64,000 nt of DNA from Psychrobacter sanguinis (GTDB lineage: Bacteria; Pseudomonadota; Gammaproteobacteria; Pseudomonadales; Moraxellaceae), in contig NZ_CP085990.1 of the NCBI RefSeq assembly GCF_020736705.1, forward strand, positions 496,001 through 560,000, in the 5' to 3' direction. The notes under the pieces are model-generated. The model was not told where the DNA came from, searched no databases, and saw nothing but the letters and a program-made list of their open reading frames with translations. Shown here in pieces: positions 1 to 9,589 of this stretch. The first letter of the stretch is position 1, and every line of letters starts with the position of its first letter. The position numbers were made by a program, and so were the translations under genes.

Positions 1-1043
1 GTCTGCTCAAAAAGACGCTCACAGCTTCTAACCACGCGTTTTGCTTGACGCTTGTCTACTGAATAACGCTCAACTAAGGCATGAACACTACGGTCACGGA
101 CGTCTTCTCTGGCAAATCTGCCAAGCATATCGTACATCACCCCTTCTCTTAACGCGCCGTCTGAATAGGTCATGGTATCAATACCCAACACTTTCATAGC
201 GGCTAACAATACCGCCACTCCTGCCGGGAAAACAGCTTTACGGTGCTCTTTTACCCCTTCTAAATCAATATCTTCAACACGGCCGATTTTGATTAGCAGC
301 TTTTGTAGGTTTTTAACCCCTTCGTAAGTAATACGCTCTTGGTCATCTGCCCAACCTTTGGAGACCAATACATTACGCACCGCTTTAATAGTACCACTAG
401 AGCCCACCACGCTAGTCCAACCAGTTTTTTGATAAGTGGTACTGATACGTAAAATCTCTTTACGGGCATCTGAAATAGCATCGTTGAATGCACTTTCAGT
501 GATGTCTCCTGATTGGAAAAACCACTGCGTATAGGCCACACAGCCCATTTGCAAACTTTCAGTCAATAAGGGATCAAACTCTTGACCAATAATGAATTCA
601 GTAGAGCCGCCACCGATATCGATTACCAATCTTTTATCACTACTGGCATTGGTGTGTGATACCCCCAAATAAATCAGACGGGCTTCTTCACGACCTGCAA
701 TAATCTCAATTGGTTTGGGCAGAATTTCATTGGCTCGTCTAATAAAATCTTCTGCGTTTTTGGCTTGGCGCAAAGCGTTGGTCGCCACAATACGTAATCT
801 GTCGGCAGATACTGAGTCGAGTCGACCCATGAAACGTGCCAAGCAATCTAAGCCTCGCTGTTGAGCCTCTTCACTGAGGTATTTATTTTCATCTAGACCT
901 GCAGCCAACTGAACCTTTTCAGACATAGAGGCCACTTTTCGAACCTCACCATGATCCAATCGGGCAATAGCTAGGTGAAAGCTGTTTGAGCCAATGTCAA
1001 TGGCTGCCATAAGTTCGTTATTTGCTAGAAAATTATTCGGCAT
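1..1043 (-). CDS. ppx: Exopolyphosphatase Ppx/GppA family, 3' end cut off by the window
   Basis: Reading the minus strand from an ATG at 1043 gives about 347 residues with no stop before the window edge. The N-terminus has the ASKHA phosphatase signature AAIDIGSNSFHLAIARLD, and a second phosphate-binding segment VIDIGGGSTEFIIG lies near residue 140. These are typical of Ppx/GppA enzymes, which remove terminal phosphate from polyphosphate or hydrolyse pppGpp. The family is usually around 500 residues, so roughly the C-terminal third is missing. An internal ATG at 1010 (MAAIDIGSN) is an alternative start. The start at 1043 has an AAGGTAAGA stretch about 10 nt upstream. Ppx and GppA cannot be told apart without the C-terminal part; Ppx is favoured. 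A polyphosphate kinase 2 gene lies 14 kb away. Confidence 0.9.
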   Translation of the reverse strand, partial: MPNNFLANNELMAAIDIGSNSFHLAIARLDHGEVRKVASMSEKVQLAAGLDENKYLSEEAQQRGLDCLARFMGRLDSVSADRLRIVATNALRQAKNAEDFIRRANEILPKPIEIIAGREEARLIYLGVSHTNASSDKRLVIDIGGGSTEFIIGQEFDPLLTESLQMGCVAYTQWFFQSGDITESAFNDAISDARKEILRISTTYQKTGWTSVVGSSGTIKAVRNVLVSKGWADDQERITYEGVKNLQKLLIKIGRVEDIDLEGVKEHRKAVFPAGVAVLLAAMKVLGIDTMTYSDGALREGVMYDMLGRFAREDVRDRSVHALVERYSVDKRQAKRVVRSCERLFEQ

Positions 1044-1137
1044 AAGCGACTGTCTTACCTTAAATTAATGCAAGGATGAAAAGATCATTAAGTATCGAGT
1101 GTTGTTAATTGTTGATTTTTGCTAAGTATCGAACGTT

Positions 1138-1300
1138 ATTGACATACTCCCACCACCAAACCTAACGGTTATGGTGGGGGAATCTTTGCGACCCATAACA
1201 ACCTAAGTTGTTACCTTTCGCCATGCCACCTACACTAATAGGTATAGGCATGGAGGAACTCTTTACACAGTAGCACGTCCTGCTACATCAGCTAACGCCT
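1138..1300 (-). ncRNA. Putative omega RNA (reRNA) scaffold of TnpB
   Basis: The 125 bp between the tnpB stop (1263) and the right end can fold into successive stems when read on the minus strand. The first is CATGCC...GGCATG, about 1220-1255, with an internal CCTA/TAGG. The second is AACAAC...GTTGTT, about 1198-1213. The third is the terminal CCCACCA/TGGTGGG hairpin at 1149-1178. In characterised TnpB systems the omega RNA overlaps the tnpB 3' end and finishes at the right end, with the adjoining flank as guide. The call is by position and fold; the 5' boundary is a guess. Confidence 0.5.
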
Positions 1301-2390
1301 GAGAGCGTATATTGCTTGCTGCATTGGTATCACGGTCATGCTGTGTTTGACAGCTAGGACACGTCCAATTTCTGACTGACAACGGCAGAGTATCTAATTT
1401 GTGATGACAATGCGAACAAATTTTACTACTAGCAAAGAACCGATTTACCTTTAGGATATTCTTACCATACCAATTCGCCTTGTAAGTAAGCAGGGTAACA
1501 AACTGCCCCCAACCCACGTCATTAATCGCTTTGGCAAGTTTTCGGTTCTTTACCATGTTTTTCACACCTAAATCTTCTATCGCATAGCTTGTCGCTTGGT
1601 TTTCACAGATAAGGCTATGCGTGATTTTGTGATGTAAGTCTAATCGAGCGTTGCGTACTTTTTCATGAATACAAGCAACAGCTAATTTTTGTTTTTGATA
1701 GTTCTTACTGGTCTTTTGTTTACGAGCAAAGATTTTTTGCTGTATAGCAAGTCGTTTACTGGCTTTGGCTAAATGCTTTGGGTTATCAAATTTGCTACCA
1801 TCTGATAGATTGAGTAAGTGACTAATACCTAAGTCAATGCCAACCGTTAATCTAGGTTCAATGGTCGTAGGCGTTGGCAATATATCAGCATTATCAACCA
1901 GTACGCTTGCATAGTATTTGCCTGTGGCGGTTTTACTAATAGTAACGGTTTTGATATTACCAACAAATTCACGGCTAAATACGGTTTTGATGCCTTTTAT
2001 TTTAGGTAGATTGATAATACCTTGCTCAAAGTTTACGGTGCAATGTTGAGGGCATTGATAACTACGCTGTGGGATTTTTTTAGATTTGAACCGTGGAAAT
2101 TTGGCATGACCTTTGAAGAAGTTAGTAAAAGCGGTATAGATATTTAGTAAGGCATTTAGTAGTGATTGGCTATTGACCTCGTTTAGCCATGCAAACTGAG
2201 CTTTCTTTTTCTTTTTTACTAAATGGCTTTGGATTTTGCTACGTGATAATGATTTGCCAAACATAGCATAGTAGCGTTTTTGCAATGCCAACGCCCAATT
2301 GAACACAAACCGACTACAGCCAAAATGCTTTTCGATTAGCACTCGCTGTTCGTAGTTTGGGTAAATTCTGTATTTATAGGCTTTAAGCAT
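1263..2390 (-). CDS. tnpB: RNA-guided endonuclease TnpB of an IS200/IS605-type element
   Basis: 375 residues, a full-length compact TnpB. The N-terminal OrfB helix-turn-helix region (MLKAYKYRIYPNYEQ) is intact. The RuvC triad is complete: D186 in GIDLGISH, E272 in AIEDLGVKNM and D354 in HDRDTNAASN. A four-cysteine zinc finger is present (C325, C328, C344, C347). TnpB proteins are programmable DNA nucleases guided by an omega RNA encoded at the element's right end; they help retain the element after transposition. The gene is not broken, so nuclease activity is plausible. Codon use and lysine richness differ from the neighbouring housekeeping genes. Confidence 0.93.
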   Translation of the reverse strand: MLKAYKYRIYPNYEQRVLIEKHFGCSRFVFNWALALQKRYYAMFGKSLSRSKIQSHLVKKKKKAQFAWLNEVNSQSLLNALLNIYTAFTNFFKGHAKFPRFKSKKIPQRSYQCPQHCTVNFEQGIINLPKIKGIKTVFSREFVGNIKTVTISKTATGKYYASVLVDNADILPTPTTIEPRLTVGIDLGISHLLNLSDGSKFDNPKHLAKASKRLAIQQKIFARKQKTSKNYQKQKLAVACIHEKVRNARLDLHHKITHSLICENQATSYAIEDLGVKNMVKNRKLAKAINDVGWGQFVTLLTYKANWYGKNILKVNRFFASSKICSHCHHKLDTLPLSVRNWTCPSCQTQHDRDTNAASNIRSQALADVAGRATV

Positions 2391-2997
2391 GGTTTGTCAG
2401 TCAACTTGAATATAGGTATAACCTAGCATTATTTGCATTTAGCATCAATTACCAGCAATAAACCTAAATACTTAGAATAGGTCGCCCGTGCTTACATCTC
2501 CACCTAAATCAAAGATTATAGGTGGAGAATTACGCACGATAAGTTAAATACCAAATCTTAAAAATAAACTTAGCGAGGCATTTTAGCTGCCAGTATATTA
2601 AAAACCATATTCGCTGATAGGGCTCTATTCTAACAAAGTTAGAAAGCAAATTCGCCAAATCCGTTCTAAATTAACTTAAAAGGTGGTTGCCCCAAACTTT
2701 TAGCACAAATAAGATAGGCCATCTCATTAAATCACTTATGCTAAAAAGTGGCAAGCAAGGGTATATTAATAAAATTTACTTAAATTTCGGCATATTTAAC
2801 AACCCTGACTCACAAAAAAGCCACCCTATAAATAGGATGGCTTTAGTTGCTCATTAACTTTAGTTACTTATAAAAATGTCACTTTCTATAGCCAACAAAA
2901 ACTATAGTTAAGAGAAAACAAGATAAAGCGATTAATAAATAAAATGACTAATAGATAGGCTGACCAGATCAGTAGACCTTGTCGCTATCCCCCTGCT
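2391..2997. other. Spacer between tnpB and fadD
   Basis: This 607-bp spacer contains the left end of the IS200/IS605-type element (hairpin 2498-2527) and the fadD terminator (2814-2842). The rest, about 2546-2813 and 2843-2997, is AT-rich with stop codons in all frames. No gene is seen there. Confidence 0.6.
2814..2842 (-). terminator. Rho-independent terminator downstream of fadD
   Basis: The arms are 2819-2828 and 2833-2842 (AGCCACCCTA / TAGGATGGCT), 10 bp with one G-U pair on the minus strand and a TAAA loop. A run of six T follows on the minus strand (2814-2819). It lies about 155 nt beyond the fadD stop. Confidence 0.75.
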
Positions 2998-4737
2998 TTA
3001 GCGTAATTCTTTTCTCAGAATCTTGCCCACAGCAGATTTGGGTAATTCAGCAATAAACTCATAATACTTAGGACGTTTATAACCGGTCATTCGCTCAGTG
3101 GCAAAAGCTTGTAACTCTTCTACCGTTAAGCTCTCATCATTTTTTACCACAAATGCTTTAGGGGCCTCGCCGCTATAGTCATCTGCGACGCCTACCACTG
3201 CGACTTCCTTCACTTTTGGATGCTCAGTCAATGCTGCTTCAACTTCATTGGGATAAACATTAAATCCTGACACTAAAATCATGTCTTTTTTTCTATCCAC
3301 TAAAGTCACGAATCCTGATTCATCGATAAAGCCAATGTCTCCTGTTTTCAAAAAGCCTTCTGCGGTAAAGGTTTGGTCATTATCACGTTGCCAGTAGCCT
3401 TTCATAACCTGTGGCCCTTTAATACAGACTTCACCCGGCTCCCCAACTGCACATTCATTGCCCGCATCATCGAAAACTTTGAATACAGTTAGCGACAGAG
3501 GCAGGCCTACTGTGCCATTGAATTCTGTCACACTTGGCGGGTTAAAAGAAATAACCGGACTGGTTTCAGACATACCATACCCTTCATTAATGGTTTGACC
3601 TGTTACCTTTTCCCAGCGCTCAGCGACTGCTCTGATAATGGCCGTGCCGCCCCCAACAGAGAGATACAACTCACTAAAATCTAAGCTAGCAAATTTTGGA
3701 TGACTGAGCATGCCTATGAACAAGGTGTTTACTGAAGGAATAATATTTGGCTTATGTTTATCAATAACGTCAATCAAACTATCCATGTCTCTAGGGTTAG
3801 TCACTAATATATCTTCCCAGCCGCCATACAAACTCAATAAACCACAAACCGTGAAGGAGAATATATGGTACAGCGGTAGCGGATTGAGCATTTTGACTTG
3901 TTGGGTTGACTTGGCTTCAACGTAAGCGCCAAAGCACTCATAACACTGCAAAATATTCGCCAGTACGTTGTAGTGAGATAACATAGCCCCTTTTGGCTTA
4001 CCCGTGGTGCCACCGGTATATTGCAATAACGCCAAATCTTCACGGCCAATATCTGGCATTTTAAAGTCATTTTCATGATGGTTATTAATCGCATCAGCAA
4101 ACTTTACGGTGTGTGGCTTAGTAGAGAGGCTAACAGACTCCTGCGGTTGAGCATCTTCATTGCTATCTATTGTGCTTGAAGGGGTTATCGTGCTTGAAGA
4201 GCTTAGAGAAGTCTCTAGTTGCATTAACGCTAAGATATCATTTTGCGCTGCCGAATCACCGGTCACCGAGCAATGCATTACCCAGTCCAAACTACTTTTT
4301 ACACTGTCTTCTAGTTGCTGATAAGCCGTATCCATACCAGTTAACAGTATCAGACCTCTTACGTCAGCGTCTGTAATTTGGTGAGCTAACTCATAGTGAG
4401 TGTATAGAGGATTGACATTGACCAACACCATTCCCGAGCGTAAGCACCCCAACATAACAACTGGATATTGCAAAATATTTGGCAATTGTACAGCCACTCT
4501 ATCGCCTTTTATCATCCCTTGAGATTGTAAAAATGCAGCAAAGCGTTTACTGGCAATATCGAGTTGTTCAAACGACAGGGTAGCCTGCCCCATACGAAGT
4601 GCTGTTTTTTGATAATTTTGTTCTAATTTTGGTTGTAACAGGTCGATAATACTTTCAATATTGTCATCGATAAAGAGGTTGTAATTAACATTGTGGCGGG
4701 CATAAACTTCATTTATATCAGAGTAAGAACTACTCAT
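2998..4737 (-). CDS. fadD: Long-chain-fatty-acid--CoA ligase
   Basis: 579 residues of the ANL adenylate-forming superfamily. It activates long-chain fatty acids to acyl-CoA with ATP for beta-oxidation or phospholipid synthesis. The P-loop-like motif YTGGTTGKPKGAMLSH is at 240-255, the A5 motif GYGMSETSP at 386-394, and the FACS signature with TGDIGF and DRKKDMILVSGFNVYP at 465-497. The catalytic C-terminal lysine in VGKILRKEL is near K572. A low-complexity Ser/Thr/Gln-rich insert (about 157-225) separates the N-terminal part from the AMP motif. The start has AAGGAAG 8 nt upstream. It is monocistronic, with its own terminator at 2814-2842. Confidence 0.92.
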   Translation of the reverse strand: MSSSYSDINEVYARHNVNYNLFIDDNIESIIDLLQPKLEQNYQKTALRMGQATLSFEQLDIASKRFAAFLQSQGMIKGDRVAVQLPNILQYPVVMLGCLRSGMVLVNVNPLYTHYELAHQITDADVRGLILLTGMDTAYQQLEDSVKSSLDWVMHCSVTGDSAAQNDILALMQLETSLSSSSTITPSSTIDSNEDAQPQESVSLSTKPHTVKFADAINNHHENDFKMPDIGREDLALLQYTGGTTGKPKGAMLSHYNVLANILQCYECFGAYVEAKSTQQVKMLNPLPLYHIFSFTVCGLLSLYGGWEDILVTNPRDMDSLIDVIDKHKPNIIPSVNTLFIGMLSHPKFASLDFSELYLSVGGGTAIIRAVAERWEKVTGQTINEGYGMSETSPVISFNPPSVTEFNGTVGLPLSLTVFKVFDDAGNECAVGEPGEVCIKGPQVMKGYWQRDNDQTFTAEGFLKTGDIGFIDESGFVTLVDRKKDMILVSGFNVYPNEVEAALTEHPKVKEVAVVGVADDYSGEAPKAFVVKNDESLTVEELQAFATERMTGYKRPKYYEFIAELPKSAVGKILRKELR

Positions 4738-4899
4738 AAAACGGCTTCCTTGCTATAAAAAATGGGATGTAAAATATGGTAAATAGGCCTTCGTTAGTGC
4801 CAGTAAACCATTGAGAGCCTAACATATTAATAATAGACTAACATCCTAAAGTTTACCTAAACCAATAAAGACCTATGAAATAAATATACTTTATTTTCA

Positions 4900-4929
4900 A
4901 TAGAGGTTGACGTAAAAAACAACCTCTAT
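4900..4929. other. Hairpin between hemL and fadD
   Basis: A perfect 10-bp inverted repeat (ATAGAGGTTG at 4900-4909, CAACCTCTAT at 4920-4929) has a 10-nt loop containing a T run on the minus strand. It lies 80 nt past the hemL stop. There is no clear U-tract after the stem, so its role as a hemL terminator is uncertain. Confidence 0.45.
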
Positions 4930-5008
4930 AGTCAATTGTTTAATAAATAGCACTGGCCTCATCCGTGTTAATGACCCGTGCTAATATTATTAATCCTATT
5001 GGCCTGTA

Positions 5009-6310
5009 TTATGCCGCTGCCATTTCAGCAAACACCTCATCAGCGGCTTTAATAGTCGCATCCAAATCTTCAGTGCTATGCTTAGAGGACATAAAGCCTA
5101 CTTCATAAGCAGAAGGCGCAAGATAGATACCGCGCTCCAACATACCGTGGAAGAAAGTATTGAACTTGTCCATATCACATGCTGTCACTTCATCGAAGTT
5201 CTGCGGTACACCAGTGGCTTTATCTTTCACAAAGAATAGACCAAACATACCACCAAGCTTCGTTGAACGTAGTTCGATGCCGTGTTTCTCTGCCGCATCT
5301 TGAATACCGTTCACCAAATAAGTCACTTTATCTGCCACGCCTTTATAAAAACCAGGCTGGGTTAAGTCTTCAAACATGGCAATACCGGCACGCATCGCCA
5401 GTGGGTTGCCTGATAACGTACCGGCTTGATACACACCGCCCATTGGGGCAATGCATTCCATGATTTCACGCTTACCACCGAAGGCACCTACTGGCAGACC
5501 TGCACCAATGATTTTACCAAAGCAAGTTAAGTCTGGTTCGATATCAAAGTAGCCTTGAGCCCCTTTTAGATCCACACGAAAACCGGTCATTACTTCATCA
5601 AAAATTAACACTGCACCGCCTTGGGTACACTGTTGGCGCAAAGTATCATGGAATTCTTGAGTTGGTACAATCATATTCATATTACCGGCGATAGGTTCAA
5701 CGATAACGCAGGCAATCTCATCGCCCCATTTTTCAAAGCAGTCTTTAATTGCTTGAGGGTCATTATATGGCAAGGTAATGGTGTGCTTAGCAAAGTCAAC
5801 TGGCACCCCTTGTGACGTTGGCTCACCGATATCTAACATACCTGAGCCTGCTTTTACCAATAAACTGTCTGAGTGACCGTGGTAACAGCCTTCAAATTTG
5901 ACGATTTTATCGCGTCCAGTATAGCCACGAGCCAGACGAATAGCGCTCATTGTCGCCTCTGTGCCTGAGCTGGTCATACGAATCATCTCAACGCTTGGCA
6001 CAATTTCACAGATTTTATCGGCCACTGAAGTCTCAAACGTAGTTGGGGTACCAAAGCTTAGTCCGTCATCGGCAGCGGCTTTAACCGCGTCAATCACTTT
6101 CGGGTGTGCATGACCTAGAATCATAGGGCCCCATGAGCCGACATAATCAATATATTCGTTGTCTTCGGTATCGTAAATTTTGCTGCCAGCTGCTTTGTGC
6201 ATAAATACTGGCGTGCCACCCACGCCAGCGAAAGCACGTACGGGAGAGTTAACACCCCCTGGAATATGTTTTTTGGCTTGTAGGAATAGTTGTTCGTTTT
6301 TAGTACTCAT
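5009..6310 (-). CDS. hemL: Glutamate-1-semialdehyde 2,1-aminomutase
   Basis: 433 residues from the ATG at 6310. HemL is a PLP enzyme that turns glutamate-1-semialdehyde into 5-aminolevulinate in the C5 haem pathway. The PLP lysine lies in [16 protein letters not shown] (about residue 266) and the PLP ring-binding aspartate in [10 protein letters not shown]. The substrate-binding [10 protein letters not shown] and GCYHGHSD motifs are present. A longer reading from a GTG at 6319 adds only three residues and is not favoured. HemA, the preceding enzyme of the pathway, is encoded at 32.9-34.2 kb in the same window. Confidence 0.95.
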   Translation of the reverse strand: MSTKNEQLFLQAKKHIPGGVNSPVRAFAGVGGTPVFMHKAAGSKIYDTEDNEYIDYVGSWGPMILGHAHPKVIDAVKAAADDGLSFGTPTTFETSVADKICEIVPSVEMIRMTSSGTEATMSAIRLARGYTGRDKIVKFEGCYHGHSDSLLVKAGSGMLDIGEPTSQGVPVDFAKHTITLPYNDPQAIKDCFEKWGDEIACVIVEPIAGNMNMIVPTQEFHDTLRQQCTQGGAVLIFDEVMTGFRVDLKGAQGYFDIEPDLTCFGKIIGAGLPVGAFGGKREIMECIAPMGGVYQAGTLSGNPLAMRAGIAMFEDLTQPGFYKGVADKVTYLVNGIQDAAEKHGIELRSTKLGGMFGLFFVKDKATGVPQNFDEVTACDMDKFNTFFHGMLERGIYLAPSAYEVGFMSSKHSTEDLDATIKAADEVFAEMAAA

Positions 6311-6682
6311 AGTAGTCACTCGACTTTACAGATGAAAGAAACCTAGGTTAGGTCTTTTGATTATTAGGAAGATAGTTTTAAGGGTTAAGAGTTAAAAGTT
6401 CAGGTTTAAGGGTGTTGATTTTAAGCATAATAGTTATAAGATTTGGGTTAAAAGAAAACCTATTTAAGGTCAAAAATACAATTTACCCTGTATCACTGCA
6501 ACAATATTACAAGGTTTGGCGCCTATAACCAAATGTGACGCATTTGTCCTTGTAACAACCGCTCTATATTAGCAAAAAAAAGTGGGCTCTTATGAGCCCA
6601 CTTTGTATCATTGTCATACTGTTATCGCTTAACAGGCATAGGTCAATAACCACAAATGCCGGTTGGTTTGACCTAGTCCTTG
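6311..6682. other. Spacer between cydX and hemL
   Basis: This 372-bp spacer holds the cyd operon terminator (6574-6604) and a second stem (AGGTCAA...TTGACCT, about 6639-6673) between cydX and that terminator. The second stem has no U-tract. The remaining sequence next to hemL is AT-rich with short repeated TTAAG/GGTTAAG words and should hold the hemL promoter. No gene is seen. Confidence 0.55.
6574..6604 (-). terminator. Terminator of the cydABX operon
   Basis: A perfect 11-bp stem AAAGTGGGCTC (6579-6589) pairs with GAGCCCACTTT (6594-6604). On the minus strand it is followed by a run of T (6574-6580). It lies about 80 nt beyond the cydX stop. Confidence 0.85.
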
Positions 6683-6835
6683 TTACTTAGGTGTCTTCTC
6701 TAAGTGAGGGTCAATCTTTTTACGCTGAGCATCATATGAGTCTAGACGACCTTGTTCGTGCTCCAACCAAACAGCGTTCACAATGGCCAAAAGGACGGCA
6801 AATCCAAGGCCCAATATCCATGCAAAATACCACAT
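6683..6835 (-). CDS. cydX: Cytochrome bd oxidase small subunit CydX (YbgT family)
   Basis: A 50-residue protein beginning MWYFAWILGLGFAVLLAIVN, the hallmark of CydX. One N-terminal membrane helix with the family glutamate (WLEHEQ) is followed by a charged tail. CydX stabilises the CydAB haem centres. The AGGAGAAC ribosome site sits just upstream. It follows cydB by 26 bp and is last in the operon before the terminator at 6574-6604. The cytoplasmic tail (about 25 residues) is longer than that of the short E. coli protein. Confidence 0.93.
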   Translation of the reverse strand: MWYFAWILGLGFAVLLAIVNAVWLEHEQGRLDSYDAQRKKIDPHLEKTPK

Positions 6836-6861
6836 AATGTTCTCCTAAATAAGTAGATAGC

Positions 6862-8001
6862 TTAGTATGCCGTATGATCATTTTCACGGATATAAGCAGT
6901 GGTCACCTTACCGCGCATGACGCTATAAGCCCAACTGGTATAAAACACAATAATCGGTAGCAGTAACACCACGACGTAGAACATCACCATCAACGTTAAG
7001 TGACTAGACACACTATCCCATACGGTTAAGCTGGCATTTGGGAACGTTGACGATGGCATAACAAATGGGAATAACGCGATGCCGGCAGTCATGATAACGC
7101 CAAGGACAGCAAAACTTGATGTCACAAAAGCGGTCAGAGTTTTACCCGCTTTCAATAAAGCGGCGGTGATAAGTGGCATAATTACCCCAAGCGCAGGGAA
7201 AGCCCAAGCCCAAGGGTATTTCTCAAAGTTAGCCATCCAAGCACCGGGCTGTACCACCACCTCTTTAGTCAATGGGTTGGCCACAGCAGCTGTGTCAATT
7301 TGCGACACAATGGCATAGCCATCAATGGACTGAATCCACACGCCTGCTGCCACAAAAAGTACCACCATTACCACAGCAGAGATCATCGTGTATTTAATGG
7401 TACGTTGTTGAATGCCATTCTCTGTACGGTGGGCAAGAAAAGCCCCACCCTGCATGATAAGCATAGTAGCACTGACCAAACCACAAAGAATTGCGAAAGG
7501 ATTCAATAAATTCCAGAAGCTACCGGTATAGGTAGAGCGCATCATATTATCAAAACTAAAAGGCACCCCTAAAAATAAGTTTCCGAATGCCACACCGAAT
7601 ACCACTGCCGGTACAAAAGAGCCGACAAATAGGCCCCAGTCCCAGGCATTTCGCCATCTTTGGTCTTTCACTAAGTTACGGTATTTAAAGCCTACAGGAC
7701 GGAAAAACAAGGCCCATAATACCGCCATCATGGCCCAATAGAAACCACTGAAGGCTAACGCATAGACCATTGGCCAAGCGGCAAATAATGCCCCACCTGC
7801 GGTAATAAACCAGACTTGGTTACCTTCCCAGTGAGGACCGACTGTATTAACGATAACACGACGTTCATCATCATCTTTGCCGACGAATGGCAATAGGGTA
7901 CACACCCCCATGTCGTGTCCATCCATAATGGCAAAACCAATCAGTAAAGCCCCGACTAAAAGCCACCAAATAATTTTTAGCGTTTCATAATCAAACAACA
8001 T
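6862..8001 (-). CDS. cydB: Cytochrome bd ubiquinol oxidase subunit II
   Basis: 379 residues from the ATG at 8001, chosen because a strong AAGGAGGT ribosome site lies 6 nt upstream. A longer reading to 8022 lacks a site. The N-terminus MLFDYETLKIIWWLLVGALLIGFAIMDGHDMGV is typical CydB, with multiple hydrophobic helices throughout. The conserved acidic residues of the first helix (DGHDMG) are present. CydB pairs with CydA in the high-affinity quinol oxidase of the inner membrane. It overlaps the cydA stop by 11 bp, which implies translational coupling. Confidence 0.95.
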   Translation of the reverse strand: MLFDYETLKIIWWLLVGALLIGFAIMDGHDMGVCTLLPFVGKDDDERRVIVNTVGPHWEGNQVWFITAGGALFAAWPMVYALAFSGFYWAMMAVLWALFFRPVGFKYRNLVKDQRWRNAWDWGLFVGSFVPAVVFGVAFGNLFLGVPFSFDNMMRSTYTGSFWNLLNPFAILCGLVSATMLIMQGGAFLAHRTENGIQQRTIKYTMISAVVMVVLFVAAGVWIQSIDGYAIVSQIDTAAVANPLTKEVVVQPGAWMANFEKYPWAWAFPALGVIMPLITAALLKAGKTLTAFVTSSFAVLGVIMTAGIALFPFVMPSSTFPNASLTVWDSVSSHLTLMVMFYVVVLLLPIIVFYTSWAYSVMRGKVTTAYIRENDHTAY

Positions 8002-9589
8002 GGTCGACCTCCTTTTTGCCACTTACAGGTGTCACATTACGCGGAGTTTCTCCATCATAACGACCTGTGCCTAAGCTTGCTGGACCTAACTTCACATACT
8101 TAACCATTAGATAAACTTCAATGATAAGTAAAATAGTATAGAAACCTACGAAGCCTGCTAATGAGCCATAAACGTTGGCCACACTAAAGTTGGTAACTGA
8201 AAGGTAGGTAGGCAGAACCCCATAAATAGTCCAAGGTTGACGGCCATATTCCGCCACAAACCAACCAAGCTCAATGGCAATCCACGGTGCTGGCAACATA
8301 ATGACAGCCCATTTTAACAACCATGTTTTTTCTGCAAAGTTGCCTTTTACGGTATGCCACATACTGGTTGCAAATAATGCCAACATTAAGAAACCAAGAC
8401 CCACCATACCGCGGAATGACCAGAACATAGGTTTTACGGCAGGAATGGTGTCATCCACTGCTTTTTGAATCATCTCTGGGGTAGCTTGTGACACATCTTG
8501 AGTGTACTTTTTAAGCAATAAACCAAAGCCTAGGTCATCTTTCACTTCTTCAAACTGTGCTTTCAACATCTCATCTTTAGGATTTTCACGCAGCTGTTCA
8601 AGCAAGCTGACGGCAACAATCCCATTTTGAATACGTACTCGGTTCACAGCCTTGATGTCGTGAATACCTGGAATTTCTTTATCAAGCGAACGCGTACCGA
8701 TTAGTCCCATCGCGTAAGGAATCTGAATCTGCCAATCGTTCTTTTGCTCTTTTTCATTAATACCTGCAATCAGGTTAAAAGAAGCCGGTGCAGGTTCGGT
8801 ATGCCACATGGCCTCAATCGTTGCCATCTTGGTTTGCTGAGCGGCACCGATTGAATACCCTGATTCATCCCCTAAAACGATAACACTTAAAATAGAAGCA
8901 ATACCAAAGGCTGAAGCCACTTGGAAGCTACGCTTGGCAAAAGGCACATCGCGCTTGCGAAGCAAGTACAGGGCAGAAATAGAAAGTACAAACATTGAGG
9001 CAGTAACATAGCCTGCAGAGACAGTATGTACGAATTTATTCTGCGCATCAGGGTTGAATAAGATAGTGGCGAAACTGTCCATTTCCATGCGCATGGTTTC
9101 ATAGCTAAAGGACGCCCCTACTGGGCTTTGCATCCAGCCGTTAGCAATCAAAATCCATAACGCAGAAAGGTTGGTCCCTAAGGCCATTAGCATAGTAACG
9201 ATCAAATGCTGGGCACGAGACAATCTATCCCAACCAAAAAAGAATAGACCCACCATGGTGGATTCAAGGAAGAAAGCCATTAAACCTTCAATGGCAAGAG
9301 GGGCACCGAAGATATCACCCACATAATGCGAATAATAAGCCCAGTTAGTACCAAACTGGAACTCCATGGTAATCCCAGTGGTTACCCCTAGAGCAAAGTT
9401 AATACCGAAGAGTTTGCCCCAGTACTTAGTCATGTCCTTCCAGATTTGATTACCTGTTGTGACATAAACGGATTCCATAATGACCAGAATCCAAACCATA
9501 CCCAAGGTTAATGGGACAAATAAAAAGTGGTAAAGCGCCGTCACCGCAAACTGCAAGCGGGATATATCAACTAGATGTTCAGTAATCAT
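7991..9589 (-). CDS. cydA: Cytochrome bd ubiquinol oxidase subunit I
   Basis: 532 residues from the ATG at 9589 (GGGAG 7 nt upstream); a nine-residue-longer reading is unlikely. The start MITEHLVDISRLQFAVTALYHFLFVPLTLGM contains the haem-ligand histidine (H21). The long Q-loop (WHTEPAPASF onward) and the GWFVAEYGRQPWTIYGVLPT segment match the E. coli long-Q-loop class. It oxidises ubiquinol and reduces oxygen at haems b595/d without pumping protons, favouring low-oxygen or stress conditions. It is first gene of cydABX, divergent from cydDC. Confidence 0.96.
   Translation of the reverse strand: MITEHLVDISRLQFAVTALYHFLFVPLTLGMVWILVIMESVYVTTGNQIWKDMTKYWGKLFGINFALGVTTGITMEFQFGTNWAYYSHYVGDIFGAPLAIEGLMAFFLESTMVGLFFFGWDRLSRAQHLIVTMLMALGTNLSALWILIANGWMQSPVGASFSYETMRMEMDSFATILFNPDAQNKFVHTVSAGYVTASMFVLSISALYLLRKRDVPFAKRSFQVASAFGIASILSVIVLGDESGYSIGAAQQTKMATIEAMWHTEPAPASFNLIAGINEKEQKNDWQIQIPYAMGLIGTRSLDKEIPGIHDIKAVNRVRIQNGIVAVSLLEQLRENPKDEMLKAQFEEVKDDLGFGLLLKKYTQDVSQATPEMIQKAVDDTIPAVKPMFWSFRGMVGLGFLMLALFATSMWHTVKGNFAEKTWLLKWAVIMLPAPWIAIELGWFVAEYGRQPWTIYGVLPTYLSVTNFSVANVYGSLAGFVGFYTILLIIEVYLMVKYVKLGPASLGTGRYDGETPRNVTPVSGKKEVDHVV

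Larger units (their letters stand above)
1138..2545 (-). mobile_element. IS200/IS605-type element with solo TnpB
   Basis: A tnpB gene on the minus strand is flanked by imperfect palindromes characteristic of this superfamily. The left-end hairpin is at 2498-2527 (CTCCACCT / AGGTGGAG arms) and the right-end hairpin at 1149-1178 (CCCACCA / TGGTGGG arms). No Y1 transposase (tnpA) is present, so the element would depend on TnpA in trans. There are no terminal inverted repeats and no target duplication, as expected for the family. The exact ends are uncertain by about 10 bp, because the cleavage sites cannot be fixed without an empty site. Confidence 0.75.

Noticed and set aside
293..541. 82-codon minus-strand reading frame inside ppx
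   Set aside because: It lies in another frame of the clearly conserved exopolyphosphatase and has no family features.
7300..7509. 69-codon plus-strand frame inside cydB
   Set aside because: It is antisense to a strongly conserved oxidase subunit with no independent support.
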